NCBI GenBank assembly: GCA_964492845.1
Contig: CAZBMZ010000004.1
Span: 205,957-269,956, forward strand
Direction: 5' to 3'
Length of the DNA stretch: 64,000 bases
From: JADJPF01 sp964492845
Lineage (GTDB): Bacteria; Acidobacteriota; Blastocatellia; Chloracidobacteriales; JADJPF01
The stretch's first letter is position 1. Each line of letters begins with the position of its first letter. Below, in pieces: positions 8,387 through 17,740 of this stretch. Position numbers and translations under genes: made by a program. The notes beneath the pieces were generated by a model. That model did not search any database, had not been told where the DNA came from, and saw only the letters and a list, made by a program, of their open reading frames with translations.

Positions 8387-9949
8387 ATGCAGCTACCAAC
8401 ATTTGTTAATGAAACTTACTTAGATTTTACAGATGAACGTACTATAGAAAAATTTCAAAAAGCATTAGATTATGTAAAGTCAGAACTAGGAAAAACTTAT
8501 CCTTGTGTAGTGGATGGAGAAAAAATAGAAACCGGTGATCTTTTAACGTCTGTTAACCCAAGCGAAAAAGTTGAGGTTATTGGCAAAGTTCATAAAGCGG
8601 ATCAAGCTTTAGCTAATCGCGCTGTTGAAGCAGCTAATAAAGCTTTTGATAGCTGGAAACGTGTTCCAGCAGAAGACCGCGCTCGCTATGTGTTTAAGGC
8701 TGCGGCAGAAATGAGACGAAGAAAAGATGAATTTTCTGCTTGGATGGTTTATGAGGTCGGTAAATCTTGGGCAGAAGCCGACGCAGACACCGCCGAAGCT
8801 ATTGATTTTATGGACTTTTATGCTCGTGAAGCTATTCGTTATTCTCAACCCCAACCCCTAACACCTTCACCCCTTCCTAGCGAATTTAACGAAATGTTTT
8901 ACATCCCGCTAGGTGTTGGTGTAGTTATTCCACCTTGGAATTTTCCTTTAGCAATTATGGTTGGTATGACAATGGCTGCTGTAGTCTCAGGCAATACAGT
9001 AGTCTTAAAACCCTCTAGCGATACCCCAATCATTGGTGCAAAATTTATGGAATTGTTAGAGTCTGTTTCTTTACCTGCGGGAGTCGTCAACTTTTTACCT
9101 GGCAGCGGTGGCAAAATTGGAGATCTTTTAGTTAGCCATCCAAAAACCCGCTTTATTTCTTTTACAGGTTCGCGCGAAGTTGGGTTACATATCAATGAAC
9201 TAGCTTCTAAAACTTCTCCTGGACAAATTTGGATTAAGCGCGTTGTAGCAGAAATGGGCGGTAAAGACACAATTGTTGTGGATTCTTCAGCCGATCTTGA
9301 AGATGCTGCTAGCGGGATTGTTGCAGCAGCATTTGGTTTTTCTGGTCAAAAATGTTCTGCCTGCTCGCGGGCAGTTATAGTAGAAGATGTTTATGATCAA
9401 GTGTTAGAAAAAGTAACAGCTAAAACTAAAACCTTAAAAGTTGGCCCTACAGTAGATCTAAGTAATTTTATGGGCCCTGTGGCTAGTCAATCTGCCTTTA
9501 ATTCAATTATGGAATATATCGAAATTGGCAAAACGGAAGGAACTGTTGTTGCTGGCGGCGAAGCAATGCCAGAGGCAGGAGACGGTTATTTTATTAAACC
9601 AACCGTTATTGCTGGCGTTGACCCCAAGGCACGTATTTCACAAGAAGAAATTTTTGGCCCTGTTTTAGCTTTAATGAAAGCTGATAATTTTGACCATGCT
9701 TTAGATATTGCAAATAATACTGAATATGGGCTTACAGGCGCAGTTTATTCAAGCAATCGTCAACATCTTGAACGCGCTCGCCGAGATTTTCATGTTGGTA
9801 ATTTATACATTAACCGTAAATGTACAGGTGCTTTAGTAGATGTTCATCCATTTGGCGGATTTAATATGTCTGGAACAGATTCTAAAGCAGGTGGACGCGA
9901 TTACTTAATGCTATTTTTACAAGCTAAAACCGTTGCAGAAAAATTCTAA
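8387..9949 (+). CDS. pruA: L-glutamate gamma-semialdehyde dehydrogenase
   Basis: This 520-residue enzyme oxidises glutamate semialdehyde (from pyrroline-5-carboxylate) to glutamate with NAD+, the second step of proline breakdown. It has the aldehyde dehydrogenase features 'PPWNFPLAI' near residue 184, 'SFTGSREVG' near 261, the general base in 'AEMGGKD' (Glu289) and the nucleophile in 'SGQKCSACSR' (Cys323). The 'QKCSACSR' context and the long N-terminal segment match the PruA/RocA branch rather than generic dehydrogenases. No proline dehydrogenase gene is adjacent, so it is a stand-alone P5C dehydrogenase. AGGGA lies upstream of ATG 8387. The gene transcribes away from the peroxiredoxin, with 178 bp between them. 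Its product, glutamate, is the substrate of the gltX product that follows. Confidence 0.9.
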   Translation: MQLPTFVNETYLDFTDERTIEKFQKALDYVKSELGKTYPCVVDGEKIETGDLLTSVNPSEKVEVIGKVHKADQALANRAVEAANKAFDSWKRVPAEDRARYVFKAAAEMRRRKDEFSAWMVYEVGKSWAEADADTAEAIDFMDFYAREAIRYSQPQPLTPSPLPSEFNEMFYIPLGVGVVIPPWNFPLAIMVGMTMAAVVSGNTVVLKPSSDTPIIGAKFMELLESVSLPAGVVNFLPGSGGKIGDLLVSHPKTRFISFTGSREVGLHINELASKTSPGQIWIKRVVAEMGGKDTIVVDSSADLEDAASGIVAAAFGFSGQKCSACSRAVIVEDVYDQVLEKVTAKTKTLKVGPTVDLSNFMGPVASQSAFNSIMEYIEIGKTEGTVVAGGEAMPEAGDGYFIKPTVIAGVDPKARISQEEIFGPVLALMKADNFDHALDIANNTEYGLTGAVYSSNRQHLERARRDFHVGNLYINRKCTGALVDVHPFGGFNMSGTDSKAGGRDYLMLFLQAKTVAEKF

Positions 9950-10018
9950 TATTTTTTGTGGGACTGACTTGTTTAGCTTGTCAGTTCCACAGATGTAAAT
10001 CCTAAAAATCAGAAAAAT

Positions 10019-11746
10019 ATGTCTAACACTCACGAAAATTTATCAAACATGCAAGAAACACAATTTACACAAGAACAACTTCGCAAATTAGCAGAACTAA
10101 TTTTTCCTCATTATCAAGAATTACCATCATTAAAAGAATTAGACGAAAAATACCCACCAAGAAATTTATCTGAAGGTGCAATTGTTAATCGTGTAGGCCC
10201 AAGTCCTACAGGAATGATGCACATTGGCGGACTTTATGTAGCACTAGTCAACCAACGTTTAGCTAAACAAACCGATGGAGTGTTTTTCTTACGTATTGAA
10301 GATACAGACACTAAAAGAAGCATCAAAGAAGCTTATCCAACAATTATTAACTCATTGATGGATTATGGAGTAACACCTGATGAAGGCCCGGTAAGGGCTG
10401 AAGATGGCAGTTATATAGAGCGTGGCAATTACGGTCCTTATGTTCAAACAGCAAGAAAAGCCGTTTATCAGGCTTGTGCTTTTGACATGCTATGTCGAGG
10501 TGTAATGTATCCTTGTTTTATGTCTGAAACAGATTTAGAGCAAATTAGAGAAGAACAAAAACGCGCAGACATTCGCACAGGAATTTATGGCGAGTGGGCA
10601 AAAAGTCGTCAACTTTCTTTTGATGAAATAGAGGAAAAAATTAAATCAGGTGCGTCTTATGTTTTACGCTTACGCGCTCCTAAAATGGACACAGAAACCA
10701 TTAGTTGGGAAGATAAAATACGTGGGACTTTAAGCCTACCTCATAATATTATTGATACAGTCTTGATTAAATCAGATGGGATTCCTACTTATCATTTTGC
10801 GCATTTAGTTGATGATCACTTTATGCGTACAACTCATATTATTCGTGCAGATGAATGGATTTCCTCCGTCCCGTTACATTTACAACTGTTTTCATTAATG
10901 AATTGGCAGCCCCCACATTACACACATGTTTCAGCAATTCAAAAACTTGGTGAAACAGGAGGAAAAAGAAAACTTTCCAAGCGTCATGACCCTGAAGCAG
11001 ATGTGCAATATTATTGGGAAAGGGGTTTTCCTCGGCAAGCTGTAATTGAATATTTACTTAATTTAGCAAATTCTGATTTTGAAGATTGGCGTAGAGCCAA
11101 CCCTACAGCAGATTATAAAGAATTTACTGTAGCTTTAGAAAAAATGGGACAAGCCGGAGCCTTAGCCGACCTGGTTAAACTAGAAAGTATTAGCCGAGAA
11201 ATTTTGGCTAAAATGGATGTTAATGACCTTTATAAACTTGCTTATAATTGGGCTAGTGTTTATGACGCAGAATTAGCCGAAGAAATGGCTAAGGATGTTG
11301 AATATACTTGTTTGGCATTAAATGTTGAACGAGGTGGAGAAAAAGGAGCTAACCGTTTAGCTACTTTTCAAGACCTACGCGCTCAACTTGCACCGTTTTA
11401 TGATCGGTTTTTGTCAGAAGTTAATCAGCTTCCTTTTGCTGCAAATGTTTCTTTAGAAGACCGTAACCAGATCTTAAACTTAATTAAGGAAACTTACCAG
11501 ATAGATTTTTCTTCTGAGCAGTCTTTTGAAAATATCAAGAAAATTGCTACTGATTTAGGCTTTGCCGCCGCAGTTAAAGACTATAAGAAAAACCCTACTG
11601 CTTATAAAGGTCATGTTGGTGATGTTGCAGGAGTCATAAGAGTAACAATGTTTGGTAGCAGTCGTTCCCCTGAACTAGGTTGGTTAATGAGAGTGTTAGG
11701 TAAAGATAGGGTAAATGCTCGTTGTGATCGGGTGATCAATGGTTAG
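10019..11746 (+). CDS. gltX: Glutamyl-tRNA synthetase
   Basis: This 575-residue class I synthetase charges tRNA-Glu with glutamate. The signature 'GPSPTGMMHIGG' (HIGH motif) lies near residue 62, and 'GKRKLSKRHD' (KMSKS-like) near 320, so the catalytic core is complete. It is longer than typical GltX (about 470-500). It has a roughly 45-residue N-terminal extension before the Rossmann core and a divergent C-terminal anticodon-binding region. Whether it discriminates tRNA-Glu from tRNA-Gln cannot be told from sequence. It lies 69 bases after pruA and is followed by a strong hairpin terminator shared with tRNA-Ser on the opposite strand. Confidence 0.93.
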   Translation: MSNTHENLSNMQETQFTQEQLRKLAELIFPHYQELPSLKELDEKYPPRNLSEGAIVNRVGPSPTGMMHIGGLYVALVNQRLAKQTDGVFFLRIEDTDTKRSIKEAYPTIINSLMDYGVTPDEGPVRAEDGSYIERGNYGPYVQTARKAVYQACAFDMLCRGVMYPCFMSETDLEQIREEQKRADIRTGIYGEWAKSRQLSFDEIEEKIKSGASYVLRLRAPKMDTETISWEDKIRGTLSLPHNIIDTVLIKSDGIPTYHFAHLVDDHFMRTTHIIRADEWISSVPLHLQLFSLMNWQPPHYTHVSAIQKLGETGGKRKLSKRHDPEADVQYYWERGFPRQAVIEYLLNLANSDFEDWRRANPTADYKEFTVALEKMGQAGALADLVKLESISREILAKMDVNDLYKLAYNWASVYDAELAEEMAKDVEYTCLALNVERGGEKGANRLATFQDLRAQLAPFYDRFLSEVNQLPFAANVSLEDRNQILNLIKETYQIDFSSEQSFENIKKIATDLGFAAAVKDYKKNPTAYKGHVGDVAGVIRVTMFGSSRSPELGWLMRVLGKDRVNARCDRVING

Positions 11747-11766
11747 AAAGTTTTTTAGTGATAAGT

Positions 11767-11798
11767 AAAAAAGCAAGCCTAGAGAGGCTTGCTTTTTT
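11767..11798. terminator. Bidirectional intrinsic terminator between gltX and tRNA-Ser
   Basis: A 10-bp stem (AAGCAAGCCT 11771-11780 with AGGCTTGCTT 11785-11794) has loop AGAG. It is flanked by an A-run on one side and a T-run on the other, so it works as a terminator on both strands. Confidence 0.85.
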
Positions 11799-11808
11799 AT
11801 TTCTAAAA

Positions 11809-11898
11809 CGGAGGAGGAGGGATTCGAACCCTCGGTACAGGTTTACCCCGTACAACGGTTTAGCAAACCGTCGCCTTAAGCCTCTCGGCCACCCCTCC
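11809..11898 (-). tRNA. tRNA-Ser (GCU)
   Basis: The minus strand folds as a 90-base class II tRNA. The acceptor stem is GGAGGGG with CTCCTCC (one G-U pair) and discriminator G. The T-arm is GAGGG-TTCGAAT-CCCTC. The anticodon arm ACGGTTT-GCT-AAACCGT carries GCT, reading AGC and AGU serine codons. A long variable arm fits tRNA-Ser. CCA is not encoded. The downstream terminator at 11767-11798 ends this transcript. Confidence 0.93.
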
Positions 11899-12127
11899 AA
11901 AAGCTATTTAGATTGTTTTTCTACAAAGCGAAAGTATGCTTCAAAGCCAACTAATGTGTCAAGGCGTTTATCACAAAAAACTAGCTAAGTTTTTGCTAAA
12001 TTTTTTGTGATTTTGAAAAAATATAAGGCTACTACCTAAAATTTATTTCAACTTTACCTAGAGATACTTTATATATATAATTCGGTAACTCACAAGCAAA
12101 ATAATTTCACCCCAGAAAGGTTTTTTC

Positions 12128-14035
12128 ATGAAGAAGTGTTCAAAGTGTCCCGAGGTTTATTCCGACATGATGCACTTCTGCCCAAATGATGGAAACCCTT
12201 TAACCCCAATAGCTTCCCAAGACCCTTTTATTAACAGCGTTTTAGATGGAAAATATCTAATAGAAGAATCTATTGGTAAAGGTGGAATGGGGCTAGTTTA
12301 CCGAGCTAAACACGTTAACTTTAACCGCTTATTTGCTATTAAAATACTTAAAAATGAACTTGTTTCTGATCCGCAAGCAATAAAACGCTTTCGCAATGAA
12401 GCTAATGCTGCGGGTATGATTCGCCATCCAAATGCTATTACCATTTCAGACTTTAATATTACTAATGATGGTACAGCTTATTTGGTAATGGATTATGTCG
12501 AAGGAAAATCACTTAGGGATATTCTTAAAAAAGAAGGAAGACAATCTTACCAACGAACAGTTAATTTAATTGCACAAGTAGCTGATGCTGCCGCAGCCGC
12601 ACATCGTAAAGGTATCATTCACCGAGACTTAAAACCAGATAACATAATGGTGGAAGATTTAGAAGACCAAAGCGAAATGGTAAGAGTTTTAGACTTTGGA
12701 ATTGCTAAACTTAGCCAAAATCCTGCTTATAGTGAAAATATCACTGTTGGAGGTGCTATTTTAGGCTCTCCTTATTATATGTCTCCAGAACAATGTGACG
12801 GGCGGCATTTAGATAATCGGTCAGATATTTATTCTATAGGGATAATTCTTTATGAACTATTAGTTGGTAAAGTGCCTTTTCGCGCTCAAACACCTTGGGG
12901 GCTTGTTAAAATGCACTGTTCAACGCCTCCAACACCCATACGCAATCATAGAGCAGATATTTCACCAGCTTTAGAAGCAGTAGTATTAAAAGCTTTAGCT
13001 AAAGATCCAAAAGATCGTCAACAATCAGCTTTGGAGTTAAAAAAGGAGCTAGAAGCAGCTTTAAGTGGTGCAATGGTAAATGCTCCTAGTGTTCAACCTA
13101 TGATGGCAAAGCCCATAAACAATCTTGGTCAAAATCAGCAATCTATTGAACTAGATCCTTTAGGAACAAAACCCTTAACTAACTTAGCTAACGCTGCACA
13201 ACAAGAACCATCCAACGTTTTAGAGCAGCAAAAGCTAGAAGCTTTAGCCAAAGAATTAGAGGCAGAAATTAGCCAAATTCGAGCTAGAAAAGATAGTTCA
13301 GGAGGGCTTAAAAGTGCGTCATTAAGAGATACATCTAAGAGTATTCTTAATGATATAGCTTCAGAGTTAGCCGAGGATTTAAGCGCGTATGATCCTAAAA
13401 AAGCAGCTTTGGCTAATCAATATAACGCTTATAATTCACCTAGCATTATGTCGCCTAATCCAACTAAGCCTTCATCAATAAGCTCTTATAGTACCAATCC
13501 TCATAATAAAATTGAGCCATACGCTGTACCTACAACAACGCCACATTCAGCCATTAGTGCTACTTTAGTGGAAAAATCGCCTTCTCCATCACAAATGTTA
13601 GCTACCACTTCTGAACCGCTTGATATTGCAGAAGAGTTTTCCTTAGCCTTACCGGAAATGGTAGAAGATGTGTTAATGAGCGTTTCAGAAACTATATTGA
13701 CAAAAGCAGAAGTTTTATCTCAGCGTGTGGCGCAAGAAGCAACTGTAGCAGCACAAACGTTAATGGCAGAAGCTAAAACAAGAATGCAAAATCCTGCAAC
13801 TGCTACTAACCCATCCTATCAAAATTCTAATATAAATAGCTCATCTCCCAGAAATTTAAGTAATAATTCAAACTTTAACCCATCAGATAGAATTGTAAGT
13901 CGGCCTATACCAGGGCTTGTAGAAAAAGAAGTTAAAAGTGATAGTGATTTTAAGAAACAACTAATGTATATAGCTGGAGGTAGTTTATTACTTATCACGG
14001 TTATTTGGTTAATTAGTAGTTTTTTTAGAGACTAG
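12128..14035 (+). CDS. Zinc-ribbon Ser/Thr protein kinase with C-terminal membrane anchor
   Basis: This 635-residue Hanks-type kinase phosphorylates serine or threonine on unknown targets. Residues 4-22 form a zinc ribbon (CSKC, then FCPNDG). The kinase domain spans about 43-300: glycine loop 'IGKGGMGLVYRA' (49-60), catalytic lysine 72, 'HRDLKPDN' with Asp167, DFG at 189-191 and 'GSPYYMSPEQ' in a normal-length activation loop. A low-complexity region rich in Ser, Asn, Pro and Ala fills about 320-600. A single membrane helix near 612-632 ends with a short tail. The anchor is C-terminal, so the kinase is probably cytoplasmic without an external sensor domain. AGAAAGG precedes ATG 12128. The SRPBCC protein follows 54 bases later and may share its transcript. 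Confidence 0.9.
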   Translation: MKKCSKCPEVYSDMMHFCPNDGNPLTPIASQDPFINSVLDGKYLIEESIGKGGMGLVYRAKHVNFNRLFAIKILKNELVSDPQAIKRFRNEANAAGMIRHPNAITISDFNITNDGTAYLVMDYVEGKSLRDILKKEGRQSYQRTVNLIAQVADAAAAAHRKGIIHRDLKPDNIMVEDLEDQSEMVRVLDFGIAKLSQNPAYSENITVGGAILGSPYYMSPEQCDGRHLDNRSDIYSIGIILYELLVGKVPFRAQTPWGLVKMHCSTPPTPIRNHRADISPALEAVVLKALAKDPKDRQQSALELKKELEAALSGAMVNAPSVQPMMAKPINNLGQNQQSIELDPLGTKPLTNLANAAQQEPSNVLEQQKLEALAKELEAEISQIRARKDSSGGLKSASLRDTSKSILNDIASELAEDLSAYDPKKAALANQYNAYNSPSIMSPNPTKPSSISSYSTNPHNKIEPYAVPTTTPHSAISATLVEKSPSPSQMLATTSEPLDIAEEFSLALPEMVEDVLMSVSETILTKAEVLSQRVAQEATVAAQTLMAEAKTRMQNPATATNPSYQNSNINSSSPRNLSNNSNFNPSDRIVSRPIPGLVEKEVKSDSDFKKQLMYIAGGSLLLITVIWLISSFFRD

Positions 14036-14089
14036 CATTTTTAGAATCTTTCTTTATTTTAAGTAACACAAATTAATTTTGGAGAAGCT

Positions 14090-14575
14090 ATGTTTACGAT
14101 TGAAGCAACAATAGAGAAAACCTATCACCTATCAGCAGAGAAACAAAAAGTATTTGAATTTTTTTCTGAGCCAACCAATTTTGCTACCTATATGCCAGAA
14201 ATTATTCATTCTGTAGCAGTAAAGAATAATGACCATTCTCTTTGGACAATAAAAGTTGAGCTTACATCTTCTTCATCAATAACAGTTAAATTAGATATGG
14301 TTAAAAAGATTGTAGGAACAGGCTTAATTAAATATACTCCAGCCAAAGAAACACAAGATTATTTGGGAGTTAATGTAAAACTAACAGAAAAACAAAATGC
14401 TACAAATGTTGATTTTAGTTTGGACATAAAGTTAGAACGTAGTAGCGGTTTTGAAATACATTCTTTGGCACCTTTTTTAGGCGAAAGAGCCATCAATAAG
14501 CTAGTTACAAGCCAAGGCCAAGAACATGTTGATGGCTTTATTAAAAAGGCAGAAAAACAAATACATAAAAAGTAA
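14090..14575 (+). CDS. SRPBCC/START-like fold protein
   Basis: This 161-residue cytosolic protein resembles the SRPBCC (helix-grip, START-like) fold that binds hydrophobic ligands. The opening 'TYHLSAEKQKVFEFFSEPTN' followed by 'FATYMPEI' is the typical strand-helix entry of the fold. Alternating beta segments and a long C-terminal helix complete it. There is no signal peptide. The ligand is unknown. TTTTGGAG stands before ATG 14090. It follows the zinc-ribbon kinase in the same direction and may be co-transcribed. Confidence 0.65.
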   Translation: MFTIEATIEKTYHLSAEKQKVFEFFSEPTNFATYMPEIIHSVAVKNNDHSLWTIKVELTSSSSITVKLDMVKKIVGTGLIKYTPAKETQDYLGVNVKLTEKQNATNVDFSLDIKLERSSGFEIHSLAPFLGERAINKLVTSQGQEHVDGFIKKAEKQIHKK

Positions 14576-14602
14576 TTCAAAATTTATTTTTATAGGAAAT
14601 TT

Positions 14603-14701
14603 ATGTTCTATCGCACTATATTTGTTATTTCTTTCTTAATATTTCTTTTTCCTAGTTTTGCAAATGGTCAAACAGAAATTTCATCAAAAACGCATTTTTA
14701 G
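14603..14701 (+). pseudogene. Truncated signal-peptide ORF, probable gene remnant
   Basis: A 32-codon frame with ATAGGAAA before its ATG encodes a complete signal peptide (MFYRTIFVISFLIFLFPSFA, then a short tail) and stops at TAG 14699-14701. No conserved domain follows. It looks like the start of an exported protein whose body has been lost, though a real short secreted peptide is possible. Confidence 0.35.
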
Positions 14702-14915
14702 TCAAAGCCTTTAATTGCTAAATAGTTCCTGCCATAATTTTAACTCTGTACTTGAAAAATATTGGAAATACTAGTTTAATAGCTTAACTTACAGGACAAA
14801 AAATTATCTAATTTATTCTAAAAAAAGATAAAATCCTTTAATTTCTTAATTTTTCAAAGAAACTTCATAATAGCCTAGTAGGTGCTAGGCCAATAATTTA
14901 TTTTTGGAGAAAGCA
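14702..14915. other. Intergenic stretch with a GCCTAG/CTAGGC hairpin
   Basis: This stretch is AT-rich with no gene. A short hairpin, GCCTAG (14873-14878) with CTAGGC (14885-14890), stands just before the next gene. The same stem core recurs at 44308-44329 and 53552-53579. Confidence 0.5.
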
Positions 14916-16097
14916 ATGACTCAAAAAAGCAAAACTCTGATTGTAGTGCTATTATTATTTACAATGCTAGCGTGTCAAAGGCCAAGTAATATTCTGACAG
15001 AAGAAATATTTACAACTACAGCTAAAAAACAAGTAGAAATAGCTAAAAAACAAGCAGAAACAGTAAATGTGGTAAATACATTTAAGATAATTGACGTTAG
15101 TAGTATTATTTTTCCTCAAGAAGAAGGTAATGCAAGTGAAATTTATTGGCCGACTTTTCAAAGACGACTTATAACTATTCCAGAAAACCAAGCTGTATTT
15201 GATAAAATGGATGTAGTTGCTCAAGCTTTTGATAGCGAACTAAGAGCAGAGGAAAAAGCTAAAATTACCCCGCAATTATTAGAATTAGCTAAAACAGAAG
15301 CTCAACAACTAGCAGAACTTCCAGAAATTGCAGACATAGAAAAAGCTACTAGACTTAAAACTATGAGATTGGTAGGAGAATCTATTCCTATCGAAGAAAA
15401 TATAAGTAATATTGGTTCAGCCCCTATAGGGCTTTTTAGAGGGTATTCTTTAGCATTGTTAAGTAAAGGCTTATTAAAAGAAGCTGCTGGTGATAAAGTT
15501 GCTGCTGAATCAGCTATGCAAAGTGCAATTGCTTTGGGACAACATTTTGCCCAAGATGCTAACTATCTTCATTATGTTAATGGTATGTCTGTTGTTTTAT
15601 CTGGATGTTTGTCTTTAAAGCAATTTTATGAAAGAGCTAATAATAATGAGAAAAAACAAGCTGTAGAAAAAATAGAAAAAGAAGTTGCTGACCAACTTGG
15701 TAACCTTAGTCAATTAATAGCTGTTGATCCAGATAAACGAAACTTTAATGTTATAGATGGATTAGGCTTTTTAGATGAAGGCGTTAGCGTTTTAGCCACT
15801 TTAGCAACAAGCGAAAATGTCGCTCCAGGAATAAGAGCTAGAGCCATAATTAGCCTTTTTTCTGGTTATACTTTTCGCTATGAGATGGTAAAACGTTCTG
15901 GCAGACCAATTGATACCGCTGAATATGCCACGCCAAGCGATGTACGTCTACAAGCTCTAACCCAAGTTGCATCATCACCTAACAAAGCTTTATCACAAAT
16001 GGCAAATAATGCAAAACAAGTCCTAGAAAAAATGAAAGCTCAAAGTAATGCTGAAAGAGCAAAATATTGGGTAGAATTCACTAAGCCAAAGAGTTAG
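14916..16097 (+). CDS. Lipoprotein of unknown function
   Basis: The product has about 393 residues. A signal peptide ends in 'LLLFTMLAC', which serves as a lipobox with Cys20, so the protein is probably a lipoprotein. The mature part is almost wholly helical, with alanine- and glutamate-rich amphipathic segments such as 'GDKVAAESAMQSAIALGQHF' that look like TPR-type repeats. No enzyme motif is seen and the family is not recognised. An in-frame TTG at 14904 exists, but GGAGA at 14906-14910 is correctly placed only for ATG 14916. A strong terminator follows. Confidence 0.7.
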   Translation: MTQKSKTLIVVLLLFTMLACQRPSNILTEEIFTTTAKKQVEIAKKQAETVNVVNTFKIIDVSSIIFPQEEGNASEIYWPTFQRRLITIPENQAVFDKMDVVAQAFDSELRAEEKAKITPQLLELAKTEAQQLAELPEIADIEKATRLKTMRLVGESIPIEENISNIGSAPIGLFRGYSLALLSKGLLKEAAGDKVAAESAMQSAIALGQHFAQDANYLHYVNGMSVVLSGCLSLKQFYERANNNEKKQAVEKIEKEVADQLGNLSQLIAVDPDKRNFNVIDGLGFLDEGVSVLATLATSENVAPGIRARAIISLFSGYTFRYEMVKRSGRPIDTAEYATPSDVRLQALTQVASSPNKALSQMANNAKQVLEKMKAQSNAERAKYWVEFTKPKS

Positions 16098-16113
16098 AAC
16101 TTTATATAATCAT

Positions 16114-16150
16114 AAAAATAACAGATATAGCAATGTATCTGTTATTTTTT
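16114..16150 (+). terminator. Intrinsic terminator after the lipoprotein gene
   Basis: A perfect 14-bp stem (AAAAATAACAGATA 16114-16127 with TATCTGTTATTTTT 16136-16149) around an 8-base loop ends in a T-run. Confidence 0.85.
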
Positions 16151-16221
16151 CTAAGCGTTTCAGAAATTTTACTTGCCTGTAATAAATAAGTTACACCTGC
16201 TTGCTAATCTCTAACTTCAGC

Positions 16222-16409
16222 TATAAATCAAATTAAAGTAGCGAAAAGCGTTTATGTCATCATAAAAATATGGTGATGGGTCTGACGTTAGACTTCTAGC
16301 GTCAGATAAAAATTTCCTTAAATAGCTATTTTAGCTATTTATCTCACCTCCTAGATCTAGAGTTTTAAGTAGACCTTTTTGGGCTTCAGATGAAGCCCTT
16401 TTTGTTTTT
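16222..16409 (+). ncRNA. Candidate structured leader or small RNA ending in an intrinsic terminator
   Basis: A possible -10 box TATAAA (16222-16227, with TTGCTA at 16201) precedes four hairpins. They are CATCAT with ATGGTG near 16258-16275, CTGACGTTAGA with TCTAGCGTCAG at 16282-16305, AAATAGCTA with TAGCTATTT at 16319-16339, and GGGCTTC-AGAT-GAAGCCC (16381-16398) followed by a T-run. The last is a textbook intrinsic terminator 107 bases before the LysM-GH19 start. The unit could be a free small RNA or an attenuating leader. It matches no riboswitch class I know. Confidence 0.4.
16381..16409 (+). terminator. Intrinsic terminator upstream of the LysM-GH19 gene
   Basis: GGGCTTC (16381-16387) pairs with GAAGCCC (16392-16398) around AGAT, followed by TTTTTGTTTTT. 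It lies between the likely promoter and the coding start, so it would end a leader RNA or attenuate the gene. Confidence 0.75.
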
Positions 16410-16515
16410 CCAGGAAAAATTAGAAAAATTTATGAAGATTTTTTTATTTTTGGATTACTCCATTTACACATCAATAAAAACTTTATCTTATCAATTTATT
16501 TCAAGGGGAAAATTT

Positions 16516-17580
16516 ATGGTTACAGGAGTTAATAATAATAGCAATTCTCAATCAATGTCTAATTCTAGTAACAATACATATACTGTTCGTTCTGGTGATA
16601 CGCTTTCTGAGATTGCTGCACGTAATAAAGTTAGTTTAGGTAGCGTAATTTCTGCTAATCCACAAATAAAAAACCCTAATTTAATTTATCCAGGCCAACA
16701 AATTAATATGCCATCTGCTGGAGGTACAGGTAATTTAGCTGGTATGTCTGTAGCAAAAACACAATCCCCAGCGGAAAGCCCTATGGCAGGTGGTAGCTAT
16801 ATGGTACGTCCAGGCGATACCCTATCAGGTATTGCTTCTCGTAGCGGTGTTGGATTAAACGACATGATGATGGCTAATCCACAAATAAAAAATCCTAATA
16901 TGATTTATGTAGGCCAACAGCTTAATATACCTGGTGGAATAGATGGAGTAACTCGCCCAAGTTCTTCATCTACTCAAAGCCGTCCAACTACTAATAATGG
17001 TGCTAGTAATTCTGCTCCTGTTGGCAGTACGGGCCCAAGCGGAGATGTTAAAGGTGGAGTTTCTGTTGCAGAATTAAAGCGTATTATGCCTTCGCTATCT
17101 GACGCTAAAGCACAAGCCTATTTACCTTCATTAAATAGAGCAATGGCGGAATTTAAGATTAACACTCCAGAACGCCAAGCCGCTTTTCTAGCTCAACTTG
17201 CTCAAGAAAGTGGAGAGCTAAAATACTTTGAAGAATTAGCTAGCGGTCGTGCTTATGAAGGTCGTCGTGACTTAGGCAATACTCAACCTGGGGATGGTAT
17301 GCGCTTTAAGGGTCGTGGGCCAATTCAATTAACAGGTCGCGCTAATTATCGTAGTGCTGGTGCAGCATTAGGGATTGACCTAGAAAGAAACCCAACTCGC
17401 GCTTCTGATCCTGATGTAGGTTTTCGTGTTGCTGGTTGGTATTGGAACAGTCGCAACTTAAATTCTTTTGCTGACTCAAGAAATTTTGATGCCATTACCT
17501 ATAGAATAAATGGCGGTTATAATGGCAAATCTGTTAGAGATATGTATTATCGACGTGCTTTGGGGGTTTTAGGCGCGTAA
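16516..17580 (+). CDS. Double-LysM GH19 glycosidase (muralytic/chitinase-like)
   Basis: This protein of 354 residues cleaves beta-1,4-linked N-acetylglucosamine polymers, most likely peptidoglycan. Two LysM domains ('YTVRSGDTLSEIAARNKVS' near residue 20 and 'YMVRPGDTLSGIASRSGV' near 95) bind the glycan. The C-terminal 160 residues are a GH19 domain with the catalytic glutamate in 'AQESGEL' and a second in 'GRAYEGR', plus the family signature 'RFKGRGPIQLTGRANY'. No signal peptide is visible, as in phage endolysins, so export would need another route. AAGGGG at 16503-16508 supports ATG 16516; an upstream in-frame ATG at 16390 lies inside the terminator hairpin and is rejected. It sits next to a LytS/LytTR operon on the other strand. 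Confidence 0.85.
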   Translation: MVTGVNNNSNSQSMSNSSNNTYTVRSGDTLSEIAARNKVSLGSVISANPQIKNPNLIYPGQQINMPSAGGTGNLAGMSVAKTQSPAESPMAGGSYMVRPGDTLSGIASRSGVGLNDMMMANPQIKNPNMIYVGQQLNIPGGIDGVTRPSSSSTQSRPTTNNGASNSAPVGSTGPSGDVKGGVSVAELKRIMPSLSDAKAQAYLPSLNRAMAEFKINTPERQAAFLAQLAQESGELKYFEELASGRAYEGRRDLGNTQPGDGMRFKGRGPIQLTGRANYRSAGAALGIDLERNPTRASDPDVGFRVAGWYWNSRNLNSFADSRNFDAITYRINGGYNGKSVRDMYYRRALGVLGA

Positions 17581-17740
17581 AAGATTTACAAAAATTGGTA
17601 GGATTTATAAAGTACTGTGCAAAATGTAATGCTGAAGAATAGTTCATTTTATCTGAAACTTGTTTCTACACTTGTTTTTTAGAAAATCCTGAATGACCCT
17701 TTAGCCTTACATTTATATCACTACCCCAATACTTGATCTT

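Noticed and set aside
8609..9270. Minus-strand frames across pruA
   Set aside because: Antisense shadows of a clear aldehyde dehydrogenase.
11758..11988. Open frame on the plus strand across the tRNA-Ser gene
   Set aside because: It reads through the antisense of tRNA-Ser and the terminator; the tRNA explains the sequence fully.
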